Shown here: positions 7,753-16,433 of the stretch, piece by piece
Numbering within the stretch: the stretch's first letter is position 1
Layout of the letters: each line of letters opens with the position of its first letter
Assembly (NCBI GenBank): GCA_023819375.1
Contig: JAMWDI010000002.1
Coordinates: 121,176 to 181,895, forward strand
DNA length: 60,720 nt
From: Candidatus Omnitrophota bacterium
Lineage (GTDB): Bacteria > Ratteibacteria > UBA8468 > B48-G9 > JAFGKM01
Direction: 5' to 3'
Notes under the pieces: model-generated
Told to the model about the DNA's origin: nothing
The model's database searches: none
The model's input: only the letters and a program-made list of their open reading frames with translations
Made by a program: the position numbers and the translations under genes

Positions 7753-8837
7753 GGCACCCCTATAAAACTCAGTCCAAAACCTTCTTCTGGGTTTATATCT
7801 GAGATATTTTTAAAATGAAAAACTTTCTTAATCTCCCCAAGCGAACCACTTAAGACTTTAAAATAATAGACGCTTCCATCTGGCACTGCTTTATACATTG
7901 ATTTTGGTTCATTTTTTGCCATATCCCAACCAGCAATTCTTATAAATTTACCTATAGCACAAGCAATAAGTTTTAACTTAATTTCATCTTTCTCACCTTC
8001 CAAAGTTTCTGCATTTATCCATTCGGGCAACCATCCTTTTTTAAATATAGCAGGGGTTGCAAGATAGATTTTAAAAATTCCATCTTTAAGTTCAAAATTC
8101 ATATTTTCTAAATCTTCTAAAGGATTATTATTTATTTTCTCAAATTTCACCGTCTTCCCTTCCCCACCAAGAGCAAAGAGACCTTTTTCTGGCATATTTT
8201 CTATTCCATCAAACTTTACTAAAAAACAATAATCTTTCTTTAATCTTATCATTGGGATTCTATAAAGATAACCTTCCTTTGAAGAAAGGGTTATGTCCTC
8301 CCTCGCAATACCTATTTTCGGTTCTGTTGTATAAAATCCCGATATAAAAGAATATTCTCTTTTTTGCCCTTGCAGGTATTCCTTAAAAGTGATACTATCT
8401 AGATACCCTTCAGCAGATTCCACCTGTTCCCTCTTTTGATAAATAAGTATATCTTCAAGGGGATATTCAGCATAAAATATTTCTGGTTTTTTAACTTTGC
8501 TGATTTGAAAAAGTTTATCCTTTTTCTTATTTTCTTTCTTCATTACCAAATCCAATGGAGCAGGGAAATAAGTTTTGCCATTTTCAGAATTAAAGATAAG
8601 TGGACCTATAATTTTCATTGTTCCTTTTTTATCCGGTGTTCCAATATCCTTCTTGTATTTTCCACTTTTAAATTCTCTTAAACTGCCTCTCTCAAAGATT
8701 AAAAATGTTCTCAATGCTCCATAAATTGTAGAAGGATAGGGTGGAAAAATACTATCTGCCCAAGTTTCAGAGCCCATACTGAAAGGTCTTCCAGAGCGAA
8801 AAAATAAAGTATCGTTTGGATAAATCTTTATCCACAT
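7749..8837 (-). CDS. cmr3: type III-B RAMP protein Cmr3
   Basis: This 362-residue RAMP protein pairs with Cas10 and grips the 5' tag of the crRNA. The N-terminal signature is PNDTLFFRSGRPFSMGSETWADSIFPPYPSTIYGALRT, where the FRSGRPF and PPxPST blocks are diagnostic of Cmr3. KIIGPLIF, TYFPAPLDLV and the C-terminal glycine loop PEEGFGLSFIGVP also fit. The TGA of this gene overlaps the ATG of the CARF-RelE gene. Confidence 0.95.
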   Translation of the reverse strand: MWIKIYPNDTLFFRSGRPFSMGSETWADSIFPPYPSTIYGALRTFLIFERGSLREFKSGKYKKDIGTPDKKGTMKIIGPLIFNSENGKTYFPAPLDLVMKKENKKKDKLFQISKVKKPEIFYAEYPLEDILIYQKREQVESAEGYLDSITFKEYLQGQKREYSFISGFYTTEPKIGIAREDITLSSKEGYLYRIPMIRLKKDYCFLVKFDGIENMPEKGLFALGGEGKTVKFEKINNNPLEDLENMNFELKDGIFKIYLATPAIFKKGWLPEWINAETLEGEKDEIKLKLIACAIGKFIRIAGWDMAKNEPKSMYKAVPDGSVYYFKVLSGSLGEIKKVFHFKNISDINPEEGFGLSFIGVP

Positions 8838-8839
8838 CT

Positions 8840-11599
8840 TTAATCCTCCCCTTTATGAATGAAAGTTGCAATAGTGCAAAAGTTAGTGAAATAATCTAAA
8901 TTACCACCTATGTTCCAGAATAAATTGCTCATGTGATTAAATAGATTTTCTATAAACTCTTTTTTATCTTTATCTGATATCTTTTTTTCTTTTGGAGAGT
9001 TATAGGATCTATCAAGAAGTCTTAATATTTCCTTGTTAATAATATCTGCTGTTCCTATAAAATAGCCTTCTTTGTCTTTTAAATGCGCAAATTCTAAGGC
9101 AAATTTTTGAATAAATCCCTTTGCTATATAACCTTCTTCATTATTTTCATCAAAAGATTTTACTATTTCCTTTAATGTCTTAATTGTATCTCTATCATCA
9201 TATTTCCACTGTGCAGTTACAGTTCTCTCCTCACCAGAACGTTTCATCAAACATATGGCAAATCTATTTTTGCCTTCACCTTTTGCAAGTTTTTCCATCT
9301 CAAAAACCTTTCTAATAACAATTTGAAGAGGAGTTTTATAATGGGCAATCACAACTCCCATAGAGGCAGTTGCTTCTGGACCCATTGTAAGAATAAATCT
9401 TCCATCTTTTTCAACAAACCCTGTTTGATTTTTAATATCAATTTCAATTTCTCCATTTTCAACTTTTATCTGACCTGAAAAAGCCCATCTAAGTTTTTGC
9501 ATAACATCAAATAAATCTTTAAGGTTAACAAAAGCCAAAACATCATCACCTCCTGCATAAATTAGTTTTCCGAAATGTTCTTCTTCAATTATTTTTCTCA
9601 CAAATTCAAGGGCATAGTTTCTTAAGGCTGTTGAAATAGAAGTATGGATAGCAGGAGTTAGAAGTTTTTTGCATGATATGTTCGTTAAATCTTTTTTAAA
9701 ATTATCAGGTAGATTTTGCCACGCTTTGGAATTATAGGCATTTTCAATACGAGGTAAAAGTTCACCTGAAAGCCATTTACCCATATTGTCGGCATCAAGA
9801 TGAAGAATGGCATAATAAGGATTTGGTTTTCCTATTTTATCAGTAAGTTTTTTTAATCTTTCTTTTATCTCTTTTAATTTGGTTTCACCTAATTGAATTT
9901 CCAGTTCTTTGTTAATAAGTTTTTCAGTTAAATTTTCTTCATAGAACCATTGACCTTCTAAATTCTCTTTTATATTAAACTTTGGAAGCGGTTTACTTGT
10001 TGGAAATTTCTCCTGAAGCAATTTTTCCTGGTAGATAATAAACTCATCTTTTGCGATGTTTATTGCTTTATCTTTAAAATCGGCACAGGCAATTTCTGCT
10101 GTGGATGGGAAAGTTAAATTTTTAAATACCTGCGATACTTCTTTTTCCAGATATATTTCAAATGTTCTTTTAATAAAGCAAATCGCACAAAGACCTTCAC
10201 CATCAGCAATATATTTTAATAAAACTTTTGGGTTGTCAGTTAAATCAATAGCATATGGATTAAATCTTAAAAATTTATTTTTATTAGCCGTTTCTCTAAA
10301 AAAGATTACATCTCTTTCTCCACAAACTGAGCATTTTCTACCTTTTTCTTCCATCTGTACAAATTCTCTTAAATTTTTCCTTGCTCCCATTGATTTTTCA
10401 AGAGTTGAATATAGAATTTCATAAAGAAGACCTATGTTGGGTGAAAATTGACTATTTTTAGTTGCAAATTCCCATAAATCCTGATAATTCTTTAAAACTT
10501 CCTCTTCAAAGTATTCTTTTAGATCATCAAAGGAAATGTCTCTATTGTTAATTTTCCATGGAACGGCAACCCAGTATACTTCTGGAAATTCAGAAAGTTG
10601 AGAGTTGATTTTACTATTGGTTCTTCCCGAAGGATTTATACTTAGTTCTTGAAATATCAAATCTTTAGTGTTATTAATTGCGTTTCTTATACTGTTTTGC
10701 ATTTCTTTAAAAAGATTGGTGATTTCTTTCCCATCAGTTATAGGTAATAAAGCTACAAATCTATTGGGTATTGTAGGAAGTTGAATTGAATTTTCATCAA
10801 AATCTGTTATGTCAATTCCATTCTTCTTAAGCCACCAATCCATAAGTGGTTGTTTATAAAGGTCTGGATAAATAATGTTTGTTGGTCCGTATTTATCAAT
10901 GATTATTTCCATTGATTTAAAAGTGAGAAATGAAAGGATGAAGCTTCCCATGTAAAAATCCTGGGTTTTTCGTGCCTGAGAGATAAAGCTCTGCACAGGT
11001 CCTATAGTAAATAGAAACAGACAATTGTTTTGATGAAGAACTTTATTTTCTTCATCCCAATAGGCGTGGAGTGCAGAGGCGATTTTCAGATGTTCCCAGA
11101 TTGAGTGGTCCGGGACCCTGGTATCAGCAGGAAGAATGGGTAGATATTTAATCCAAGATTTGTCATTTAAATTTTGAAATATTTTATCCTGAAGATTTCT
11201 CCAGAGATAGAAAAATTTTTTCTTATCATCCAGGTTTGAAATTTCCTTACCAATTTTTTCATATACCTCACCAATGGCTTTAAAGATTTCTTCTTTTATA
11301 TAATTTTCATTACCAATAGCTTTAAAGATCTCTTCCTTTTCACAATCTTCATTTGGTAATTTTCCTTTGCAGAGGGGGTGTCTTACCTCGGTAAAATTTT
11401 GAGTAACTTTACCTTTTTTTGGCAATAAACTTCTTTCCATGCATGAGGCAATGTGGTCTGGCCCCTCAGTTTCTTCAACTCCTGAAATATCAAGTTTTTG
11501 AGCATAATTTTTTGCTCTCTCAATATGGGTAGAAATATCAAAACATTTATCAATTGGGTCGTGTAAAAATGCTTTTAATTTTTCAGTGAAGTCATTCAT
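8840..11599 (-). CDS. cmr2: type III-B large subunit Cas10 (Cmr2) with HD and GGDD motifs
   Basis: This 919-residue signature subunit has AFLHDPIDK at the N-terminus, giving the HD pair (H13, D14) of the DNase domain. A four-cysteine zinc site spans roughly 420-475 (CSVCGE, then LCAICF). The palm/cyclase motif YAGGDDVLAF (GGDD at 683-686) is intact, so conversion of ATP to cyclic oligoadenylate upon target RNA binding is expected. The C-terminal helical domain ends with FTNFCTIATFIHKGED. The gene overlaps cmr1 by 4 bases. With both active sites intact, the two CARF proteins in the operon are plausible receivers of its signal. Confidence 0.97.
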   Translation of the reverse strand: MNDFTEKLKAFLHDPIDKCFDISTHIERAKNYAQKLDISGVEETEGPDHIASCMERSLLPKKGKVTQNFTEVRHPLCKGKLPNEDCEKEEIFKAIGNENYIKEEIFKAIGEVYEKIGKEISNLDDKKKFFYLWRNLQDKIFQNLNDKSWIKYLPILPADTRVPDHSIWEHLKIASALHAYWDEENKVLHQNNCLFLFTIGPVQSFISQARKTQDFYMGSFILSFLTFKSMEIIIDKYGPTNIIYPDLYKQPLMDWWLKKNGIDITDFDENSIQLPTIPNRFVALLPITDGKEITNLFKEMQNSIRNAINNTKDLIFQELSINPSGRTNSKINSQLSEFPEVYWVAVPWKINNRDISFDDLKEYFEEEVLKNYQDLWEFATKNSQFSPNIGLLYEILYSTLEKSMGARKNLREFVQMEEKGRKCSVCGERDVIFFRETANKNKFLRFNPYAIDLTDNPKVLLKYIADGEGLCAICFIKRTFEIYLEKEVSQVFKNLTFPSTAEIACADFKDKAINIAKDEFIIYQEKLLQEKFPTSKPLPKFNIKENLEGQWFYEENLTEKLINKELEIQLGETKLKEIKERLKKLTDKIGKPNPYYAILHLDADNMGKWLSGELLPRIENAYNSKAWQNLPDNFKKDLTNISCKKLLTPAIHTSISTALRNYALEFVRKIIEEEHFGKLIYAGGDDVLAFVNLKDLFDVMQKLRWAFSGQIKVENGEIEIDIKNQTGFVEKDGRFILTMGPEATASMGVVIAHYKTPLQIVIRKVFEMEKLAKGEGKNRFAICLMKRSGEERTVTAQWKYDDRDTIKTLKEIVKSFDENNEEGYIAKGFIQKFALEFAHLKDKEGYFIGTADIINKEILRLLDRSYNSPKEKKISDKDKKEFIENLFNHMSNLFWNIGGNLDYFTNFCTIATFIHKGED

Positions 11600-12693
11600 A
11601 GGATCAACTCCTCTCTTTTAGGTAAACCATTTAAAAAATTGTTTACAAGTTTTTCAGTAAATTTTTTAACATTACTCTTATTCCATTTATTATCTCTTTT
11701 TTCTTCCATTCCAATATAATTTACTCCTCCAGGCGATAATTTTACTATCACTGGAAAATATAAATTGTTTGATGATTTAATAACCTTAAAAATCAAAAAA
11801 GAAGCCCACCTTTCTGAAAGTCGCTCCTTATTATTATCGTAAGGAACCATTCTGGTAGAAAATCCTGAATGCATTATAGGCATACCAAAGGTTGCTGTTT
11901 CAAAAATTTGGGATTTGTTATTATTTCTAAACTTCCTATATTCTTCCCCTAAAAAATTTAATGCTTCTTTCCAGTCATTTTTTGGATCGAAGATTAAAAT
12001 TCTTGCATCCTTAAGATTTGTATATTCTAATTGTGCATAACTTGTATTAGTCCCGCAGATTTTTTTAATTTCGGTTAGATTCCTTTCCAAAAACTTTTTC
12101 AATTGAGAAGTATCTTTTGCATCACAAATAAAATCAAGATTTATATCATTATTTTCATCTACCTGTGTTACCTCAATATTTCCGCCACCTCTTCTTGCTC
12201 TTGTGCCAAATCCACCAAGGTATATAGCAAGCCAAAGGGATGCACATGCTTTTTTAAAAGCTTCTTCATTCATAAAGGTTAAAGTTAATTCAAATTCATA
12301 ACCATTTTTTATATAGGATCTTTCTCTATTAGGCAACACAGTGGAATATAATAAATATCCAATGCCTGCATTTTCTCCAGCAAGTGAGTTGGTATTTCTG
12401 TCAAAACACCAGTGTAAGTTATAATCCACCTTTAAATTATTACCTATATTTAGTGAGGATATTCCTTTAATTTTCAGTTGCACTTTACTTTTCCCTTCCT
12501 CTTCTCCTGTTCCACCAAAAATTTCTGCTTCTTCCCTTTTCAATTTTTCAATGTTATCTTCTGCCTTAATTGCTCTCCACCACCATCGCATCATACCTTT
12601 GAATTCTGAAGGTCGTAATTCAGGAGTTTCTCCATCTGCACCAGCCATAAACATAGGTGTGATTAATTTACATTTTAATTTTAAGATTTTCAT
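11596..12693 (-). CDS. cmr1: type III-B RAMP protein Cmr1
   Basis: This 365-residue RAMP protein sits at the crRNA 3' end of the Cmr complex. The N-terminus LITPMFMAGADGETPELRPSEFKGMMRWWWRA is the classical Cmr1 signature, followed by AEIFGGTGE and GYLLYST. YLGGFGTRARRGGG is the glycine-rich loop. It is the first gene of the cas operon. A good ribosome-binding site, AAAAGGAG, lies 7 bases before the ATG, and a promoter candidate lies about 110 bases upstream. Confidence 0.95.
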   Translation of the reverse strand: MKILKLKCKLITPMFMAGADGETPELRPSEFKGMMRWWWRAIKAEDNIEKLKREEAEIFGGTGEEEGKSKVQLKIKGISSLNIGNNLKVDYNLHWCFDRNTNSLAGENAGIGYLLYSTVLPNRERSYIKNGYEFELTLTFMNEEAFKKACASLWLAIYLGGFGTRARRGGGNIEVTQVDENNDINLDFICDAKDTSQLKKFLERNLTEIKKICGTNTSYAQLEYTNLKDARILIFDPKNDWKEALNFLGEEYRKFRNNNKSQIFETATFGMPIMHSGFSTRMVPYDNNKERLSERWASFLIFKVIKSSNNLYFPVIVKLSPGGVNYIGMEEKRDNKWNKSNVKKFTEKLVNNFLNGLPKREELIL

Positions 12694-12803
12694 TAATTTT
12701 CTCCTTTTGAAAAATAAAAATTTTATTTTGATGGTGGGTAAATTTTCCTATGTTGTGGAGTAAACTGGTTTGTATTAAACATTCTCTTTGCATTATAAAA
12801 ATT

Positions 12804-12832
12804 TATTTAATATAATTTTTAAAATTTGTCAA
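12804..12832 (-). promoter_or_regulatory. promoter candidate of the cas (cmr) operon
   Basis: On the minus strand a perfect -35 TTGACA (12832-12827) is followed after 17 bp by TAAATA, or after 16 bp by TTAAAT, both partial -10 matches. RNA would begin near 12798, about 105 nt upstream of the cmr1 start. The -10 is weak, which would suit a basal or regulated promoter. Confidence 0.5.
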
Positions 12833-13012
12833 ATTCTGCATTTTTGGGTTAAGAAGAAATTTAAAGGCATTCATTCTAACAAGTGAAAAGAATTAAATTA
12901 TAAAAATTTGTTAATGTCATACGAGAAAATAGCAAAAAGTTTTATAATCCATATGTTCGTCAAAGCACAAATAAACTTTTGAAACTTTTATAATTAGAAA
13001 AATCATCATAGT

Positions 13013-13028
13013 TATAGATGCATCTATA
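13013..13028. promoter_or_regulatory. perfect 16-bp palindrome, possible operator
   Basis: TATAGATG followed directly by CATCTATA. It lies about 180 bp upstream of the cas operon promoter candidate. Roughly one perfect 16-bp palindrome is expected by chance in a window this size, so the functional call is weak. Confidence 0.25.
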
Positions 13029-13116
13029 TGTTGTGTTGCTAAGATGTTTTTTAAAACTCAAAAGATTTTATTGTCAACTTTATCTATCTTAAATTTGAAA
13101 CTGTAAAATATTGTTC

Positions 13117-14451
13117 TTACTTAATTTTCCAGTATCTGCTTAAATAAAAACTTTTTGCCTTTTTAATTCTTTCAAAATGATTTATAATAGGTTTATAATA
13201 CGGCAAATTAAATTCCAAAGGATTATGCAACATATATGAAGGAATTTTTTTCAATTCAGGTAAATATTTTTTTATAAATTTTGCATAAGGATCAAATTTT
13301 TGACTTTGAATAACAGGATTAAAAATCCTAAATGGTTTCGGGTCTGGACCAACAGAAGTACACCATTGCCAATTACCAACGTTTACAACTTCATCATAAT
13401 CAATAAGATATTGTTTAAAAAATTCTTCTCCAATTCTCCAATCAATAAGTAAATCCTTTGTTAAAAAATTTGCAAGAATCATTCTTAATCTATTGTGAAT
13501 CCAATTTTCTTCTTTTAACTGAATAATTGCTGCATCAATTATTGGATATCCAGTTTTTGCATTAATAAATGCATCTAAAAATTTTTCATTGTTTTCCCAT
13601 TTTAAATTTCTTCTTTTTTCTTGAAATTCTATATCTTTAAATCCTGAAAAATTTATTTTTATATGATACCAAAATTCTCTCCATGCAAGTTCTTTTATAA
13701 ATAGATTGTCTTTACCGCTCTGCTCTGTTACTTCTTTAAGTATTTTTCTTAAAGAAACTATTCCAAATCGTATGTAAGGGGATAACTTTGAAGTACCATC
13801 TATATCAAGCCTATTTCTTTTTTCTTCATAATCCTTGAATTTAAAACTTCTTAATCTTTTTATTCCCCAGTTTACACTCCAATATTTATTTTTGCAAAAT
13901 TTAAGATTTTTTGAAATTTTAAAAATATCAGGTTCGTTTACTAATATGAAATTAATCCTTTGAGGTGGTTTAAAGATTACAGTATTAACAAAATTTTTCC
14001 ATTTTTTATAAAAATTTGTAAAAACCTTCTCATACGGGATTTTATTTATAAAACAGAGAAAGTTATCCGGTATTGCATAAAAGTTAACACCTCTTTTTTT
14101 ACAAATTATTTCAACTTTTTTCTCAATTTCTTCTCTTGTCCAGGAAAAAGATTTGTTAGTAAATACTGCTTCAATTTTGTATTTTGAAATAAGATAATCA
14201 AAAACTTTAACAGTATCCCCATAGAAGCAAAAAAGATTGCCTCCTTTTTTATTAATTTCAATGGTTAAATTTTCAACACAATCTATAATAAATCCTAATC
14301 TACTGTCATAACTTTTGTATTTTTCAAGTATGTTATGGTCAAATATAAATATTGGGATTAAACCTTCTGATTTTTTACAACATTCATTGAATGCTTTATT
14401 ATCGTCTATTCTTAAATCTCTTTTAAACCAGTAGATGGTCTTTTTATACAT
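13117..14451 (-). CDS. phrB: deoxyribodipyrimidine photolyase (CPD type)
   Basis: This 444-residue light-driven repair enzyme splits pyrimidine dimers using FADH-. The N-terminal antenna domain begins TIYWFKRDLRIDDN. The C-terminal FAD domain shows GTSKLSPYIRFG, ELAWREFWYHI, TGYPIIDAAIIQLKEENW, HNRLRMILANFLTKDLLIDW and NWQWCTSVGPDPKPFRIFNP, all hallmarks of class I photolyases. It overlaps the DUF523/DUF1722 gene by 8 bases; the same partnership (ybgA-phrB) occurs in E. coli. A photolyase implies at least occasional exposure to light. Confidence 0.96.
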   Translation of the reverse strand: MYKKTIYWFKRDLRIDDNKAFNECCKKSEGLIPIFIFDHNILEKYKSYDSRLGFIIDCVENLTIEINKKGGNLFCFYGDTVKVFDYLISKYKIEAVFTNKSFSWTREEIEKKVEIICKKRGVNFYAIPDNFLCFINKIPYEKVFTNFYKKWKNFVNTVIFKPPQRINFILVNEPDIFKISKNLKFCKNKYWSVNWGIKRLRSFKFKDYEEKRNRLDIDGTSKLSPYIRFGIVSLRKILKEVTEQSGKDNLFIKELAWREFWYHIKINFSGFKDIEFQEKRRNLKWENNEKFLDAFINAKTGYPIIDAAIIQLKEENWIHNRLRMILANFLTKDLLIDWRIGEEFFKQYLIDYDEVVNVGNWQWCTSVGPDPKPFRIFNPVIQSQKFDPYAKFIKKYLPELKKIPSYMLHNPLEFNLPYYKPIINHFERIKKAKSFYLSRYWKIK

Positions 14452-15358
14452 TTAGTTCATCTGGATATGGCTCTAAATATTTTTGACAAAGCAGATATTC
14501 GTTATCAAATCTATAGGATAAATTTTTCAAAAGTTCAACTATTACTTTCAAATCTATTCTCCCTCTTTTGTAATTTTCCAATAAAGAAAATATATGTTTT
14601 TTTTCTTTAGAATTTAATCTGTCCTTTATGTGACCTATTATATGCAATAATGTATTTATATGCCTACTTGGCGAAGGTTTTCTTAAAAATGCTAAATAAA
14701 ATCTATCTTTATATAACATTAGTTTCTGGGAAACACTTAATTTACCATCTGCTACTAACTGTCCAAGTTCTTTTAAATATTTTTGGTTATATGTCATAAG
14801 AAGATATTTATATTTTGTATGGAAGTCAACTAATTTCTTTATTTCAGGTTTTTTCAATAATTCACGTAATTCTGCAAAAGCAAAGATTCTTATAAGAAAA
14901 TGTTCTCTAATTTCTCTATTTTTTAATCTTCCTTCATCTTCAATAGGTAAATAATAAAATTTTTCTTTAATTTTTTCTGCAAAAATCCCATAAGTTTTAC
15001 TTATGAATTTACCATCTTTATATAATTTTGCTGAACCAACACCACAAGATGGAGAGTTCGCTTTTAAAAGAAAACCATCAACTTCTTTCAATGATTCAAT
15101 AATGTTTTGACTATATTTTATAATTTTATCTGTCAAATCATTTTCGGTATCAGTTTGAATTAACCTTTTAGAGCCATTATTTTTAACAATTATTATACTT
15201 TTTCTTGGAACTCCAAGCCCTACATCAAATTCAGGACAAACCTCAATATAATCAACATAATTTTTAAGTTTTTCTACAAATTCATCTTTTACCATTTCTC
15301 CATTATATCTAACTGGCTGACAAAAACATTTACTTAAAATAATTTTAGGTCGTATCAT
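14444..15358 (-). CDS. DUF523-DUF1722 protein (TudS-like plus YbgA-like)
   Basis: This 304-residue two-domain protein has an N-terminal DUF523 part (about 1-150) with the expected cysteines in SKCFCQPVRYNG, EVCPEFDVGLGVPR and KANSPSCGVGSAKLY. These match the three ligands of the [4Fe-4S] cluster in TudS-type desulfidases. The C-terminal part (about 165-300), with FHTKYKYLLMTYNQ and LGQLVADG, is DUF1722, as in E. coli YbgA. Coupling to phrB suggests a role in nucleobase or DNA damage handling; that is inference. The substrate is unknown. The start has a modest AGGA site. Confidence 0.85.
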   Translation of the reverse strand: MIRPKIILSKCFCQPVRYNGEMVKDEFVEKLKNYVDYIEVCPEFDVGLGVPRKSIIIVKNNGSKRLIQTDTENDLTDKIIKYSQNIIESLKEVDGFLLKANSPSCGVGSAKLYKDGKFISKTYGIFAEKIKEKFYYLPIEDEGRLKNREIREHFLIRIFAFAELRELLKKPEIKKLVDFHTKYKYLLMTYNQKYLKELGQLVADGKLSVSQKLMLYKDRFYLAFLRKPSPSRHINTLLHIIGHIKDRLNSKEKKHIFSLLENYKRGRIDLKVIVELLKNLSYRFDNEYLLCQKYLEPYPDELNV

Positions 15359-15382
15359 TTGTTTTTTTCCTATTATTTCACT

Positions 15383-15868
15383 TTACATGTTTGACCATTT
15401 TTGGACAAGATAATCTCTTCTTGGTTTATAAACTGCCTCATAAAAATATCTTTGAGAAAGCAAAATACCTTTATCAACATTTTTACATATATTAATTGCT
15501 TCTTCCCAAACCTTTTCAAAATTTTTAAACCTCTTTGCAACTTGTTTTTCAAATTTTTCCTCATCTTGTATTTCACCACCAATTGTAAAGTATTTTATAC
15601 CACCAATTGTAACACAATATGCCATTTCATCACCTATTCTTTCAATTCCAAAACTTTTCTCTATTTCTTCAATTTTTTCTTCTGGTAATTTAGTCCTTTT
15701 ACGAAGTAATTCCTTTTGTGGTCTTTGAACTTTAAATCCTTTTTTAGCAGCAGCATAGAATATTGCGCGATTCAAACCAAAACTTTTAGCACTTGATAAA
15801 GGATAACCTAAAACATATGCTCTTGCTGCCTGTAAAACTGCCATAACTTGAAATCTACTTATACCCAT
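15383..15868 (-). CDS. unknown protein in the repair block
   Basis: I do not recognise this 161-residue protein. The N-terminal 45 residues are helical and alanine-rich (VMAVLQAARAYVLGYPL), followed by a basic linker (KVQRPQKELLRKRTKL) and a central beta-hairpin-like stretch (MAYCVTIGGIKYFTIGG). The C-terminus is helical and aromatic. There is no signal peptide or membrane segment. It overlaps the ligase-like gene by 14 bases and lies between DNA-repair genes, so a function with the ligase-like protein, for example supplying DNA binding, is possible. Confidence 0.75.
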   Translation of the reverse strand: MGISRFQVMAVLQAARAYVLGYPLSSAKSFGLNRAIFYAAAKKGFKVQRPQKELLRKRTKLPEEKIEEIEKSFGIERIGDEMAYCVTIGGIKYFTIGGEIQDEEKFEKQVAKRFKNFEKVWEEAINICKNVDKGILLSQRYFYEAVYKPRRDYLVQKWSNM

Positions 15869-16433
15869 ATTTCAATTTCCTCCAGTCAATAGTTGCTATT
15901 GGTGCTTCTATTCCAACTTGATAGATAGAATTTAAATTTTTAAAAACAACCCCTTCTGCATCTTTTGAAATTTTAATTTTTGAAAAATCAATAAAGTTTT
16001 CATATTTAAGTATATAAAAGGGTTCAACAAATTTTAATCCTTCAAGAATTTTTTTCCTTTCTTTTAAAGTTTTCGTTCCAACAAATTCATTATTAAAAAA
16101 TATGACATCAAAAATAAAAATAACTGGCTTCACATTTTTATTTTTTGCAAATAAAGAAGGGATACCACTTCTTCCTCTATCAGAATAAAGTTCACAGTCA
16201 AGAAGAGTATAATCAGGAAGTAACTTCAAAAGAATATCCTTTAGATAAAACAGTTTATCTGTCCAATTTGGTTTCTTTTCCAATCTTCTTCCCCAAAATT
16301 CTACTTCATTTTTAAATTTTATAATTTGCATTCTCCAGCCGTCAATTTTTTCTTCATAAATCCATTCTCCTTCAAGTTTTTCTCCAAAATAAGGAATAGG
16401 TTGCATAAGCCAGATTGGGCCTGTTAATTTCAT
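15855..16433 (-). CDS. ATP-dependent polynucleotide ligase-like nucleotidyltransferase, catalytic domain only
   Basis: In 192 residues all adenylation motifs of covalent nucleotidyltransferases are visible: motif I EEKIDGWRM with the lysine that would carry AMP, FWGRRLE, motif III LLDCEL, IIIa FIFDVIFF, motif IV AEGVVFK and motif V WRKLKYG. The protein stops right after motif V. The OB-fold domain that closes over DNA in normal ligases is absent, and there is no N-terminal DNA-binding domain. The gene overlaps the glycosylase gene by 4 bases (ATGA). It is either a minimal DNA or RNA ligase or an AMP-transferring enzyme working with a partner. Confidence 0.85.
   Translation of the reverse strand: MKLTGPIWLMQPIPYFGEKLEGEWIYEEKIDGWRMQIIKFKNEVEFWGRRLEKKPNWTDKLFYLKDILLKLLPDYTLLDCELYSDRGRSGIPSLFAKNKNVKPVIFIFDVIFFNNEFVGTKTLKERKKILEGLKFVEPFYILKYENFIDFSKIKISKDAEGVVFKNLNSIYQVGIEAPIATIDWRKLKYGYK

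Larger units (their letters stand above)
12694..13116. other. 423-bp gene-free gap upstream of the cas operon
   Basis: No convincing coding region on either strand. It holds the ribosome-binding site of cmr1 (AAAAGGAG), the cas operon promoter candidate at 12804-12832 and a perfect 16-bp palindrome at 13013-13028. The rest is AT-rich sequence with no visible repeats. The photolyase gene ends at 13117, so the right part is probably its 3' untranslated region; no hairpin with a T-run was seen. Confidence 0.6.

Noticed and set aside
15373-15582. 69-residue frame overlapping the unknown repair-block protein
   Set aside because: Lysine-rich shadow frame; the 161-residue frame overlaps and couples to its upstream neighbour and is more protein-like.
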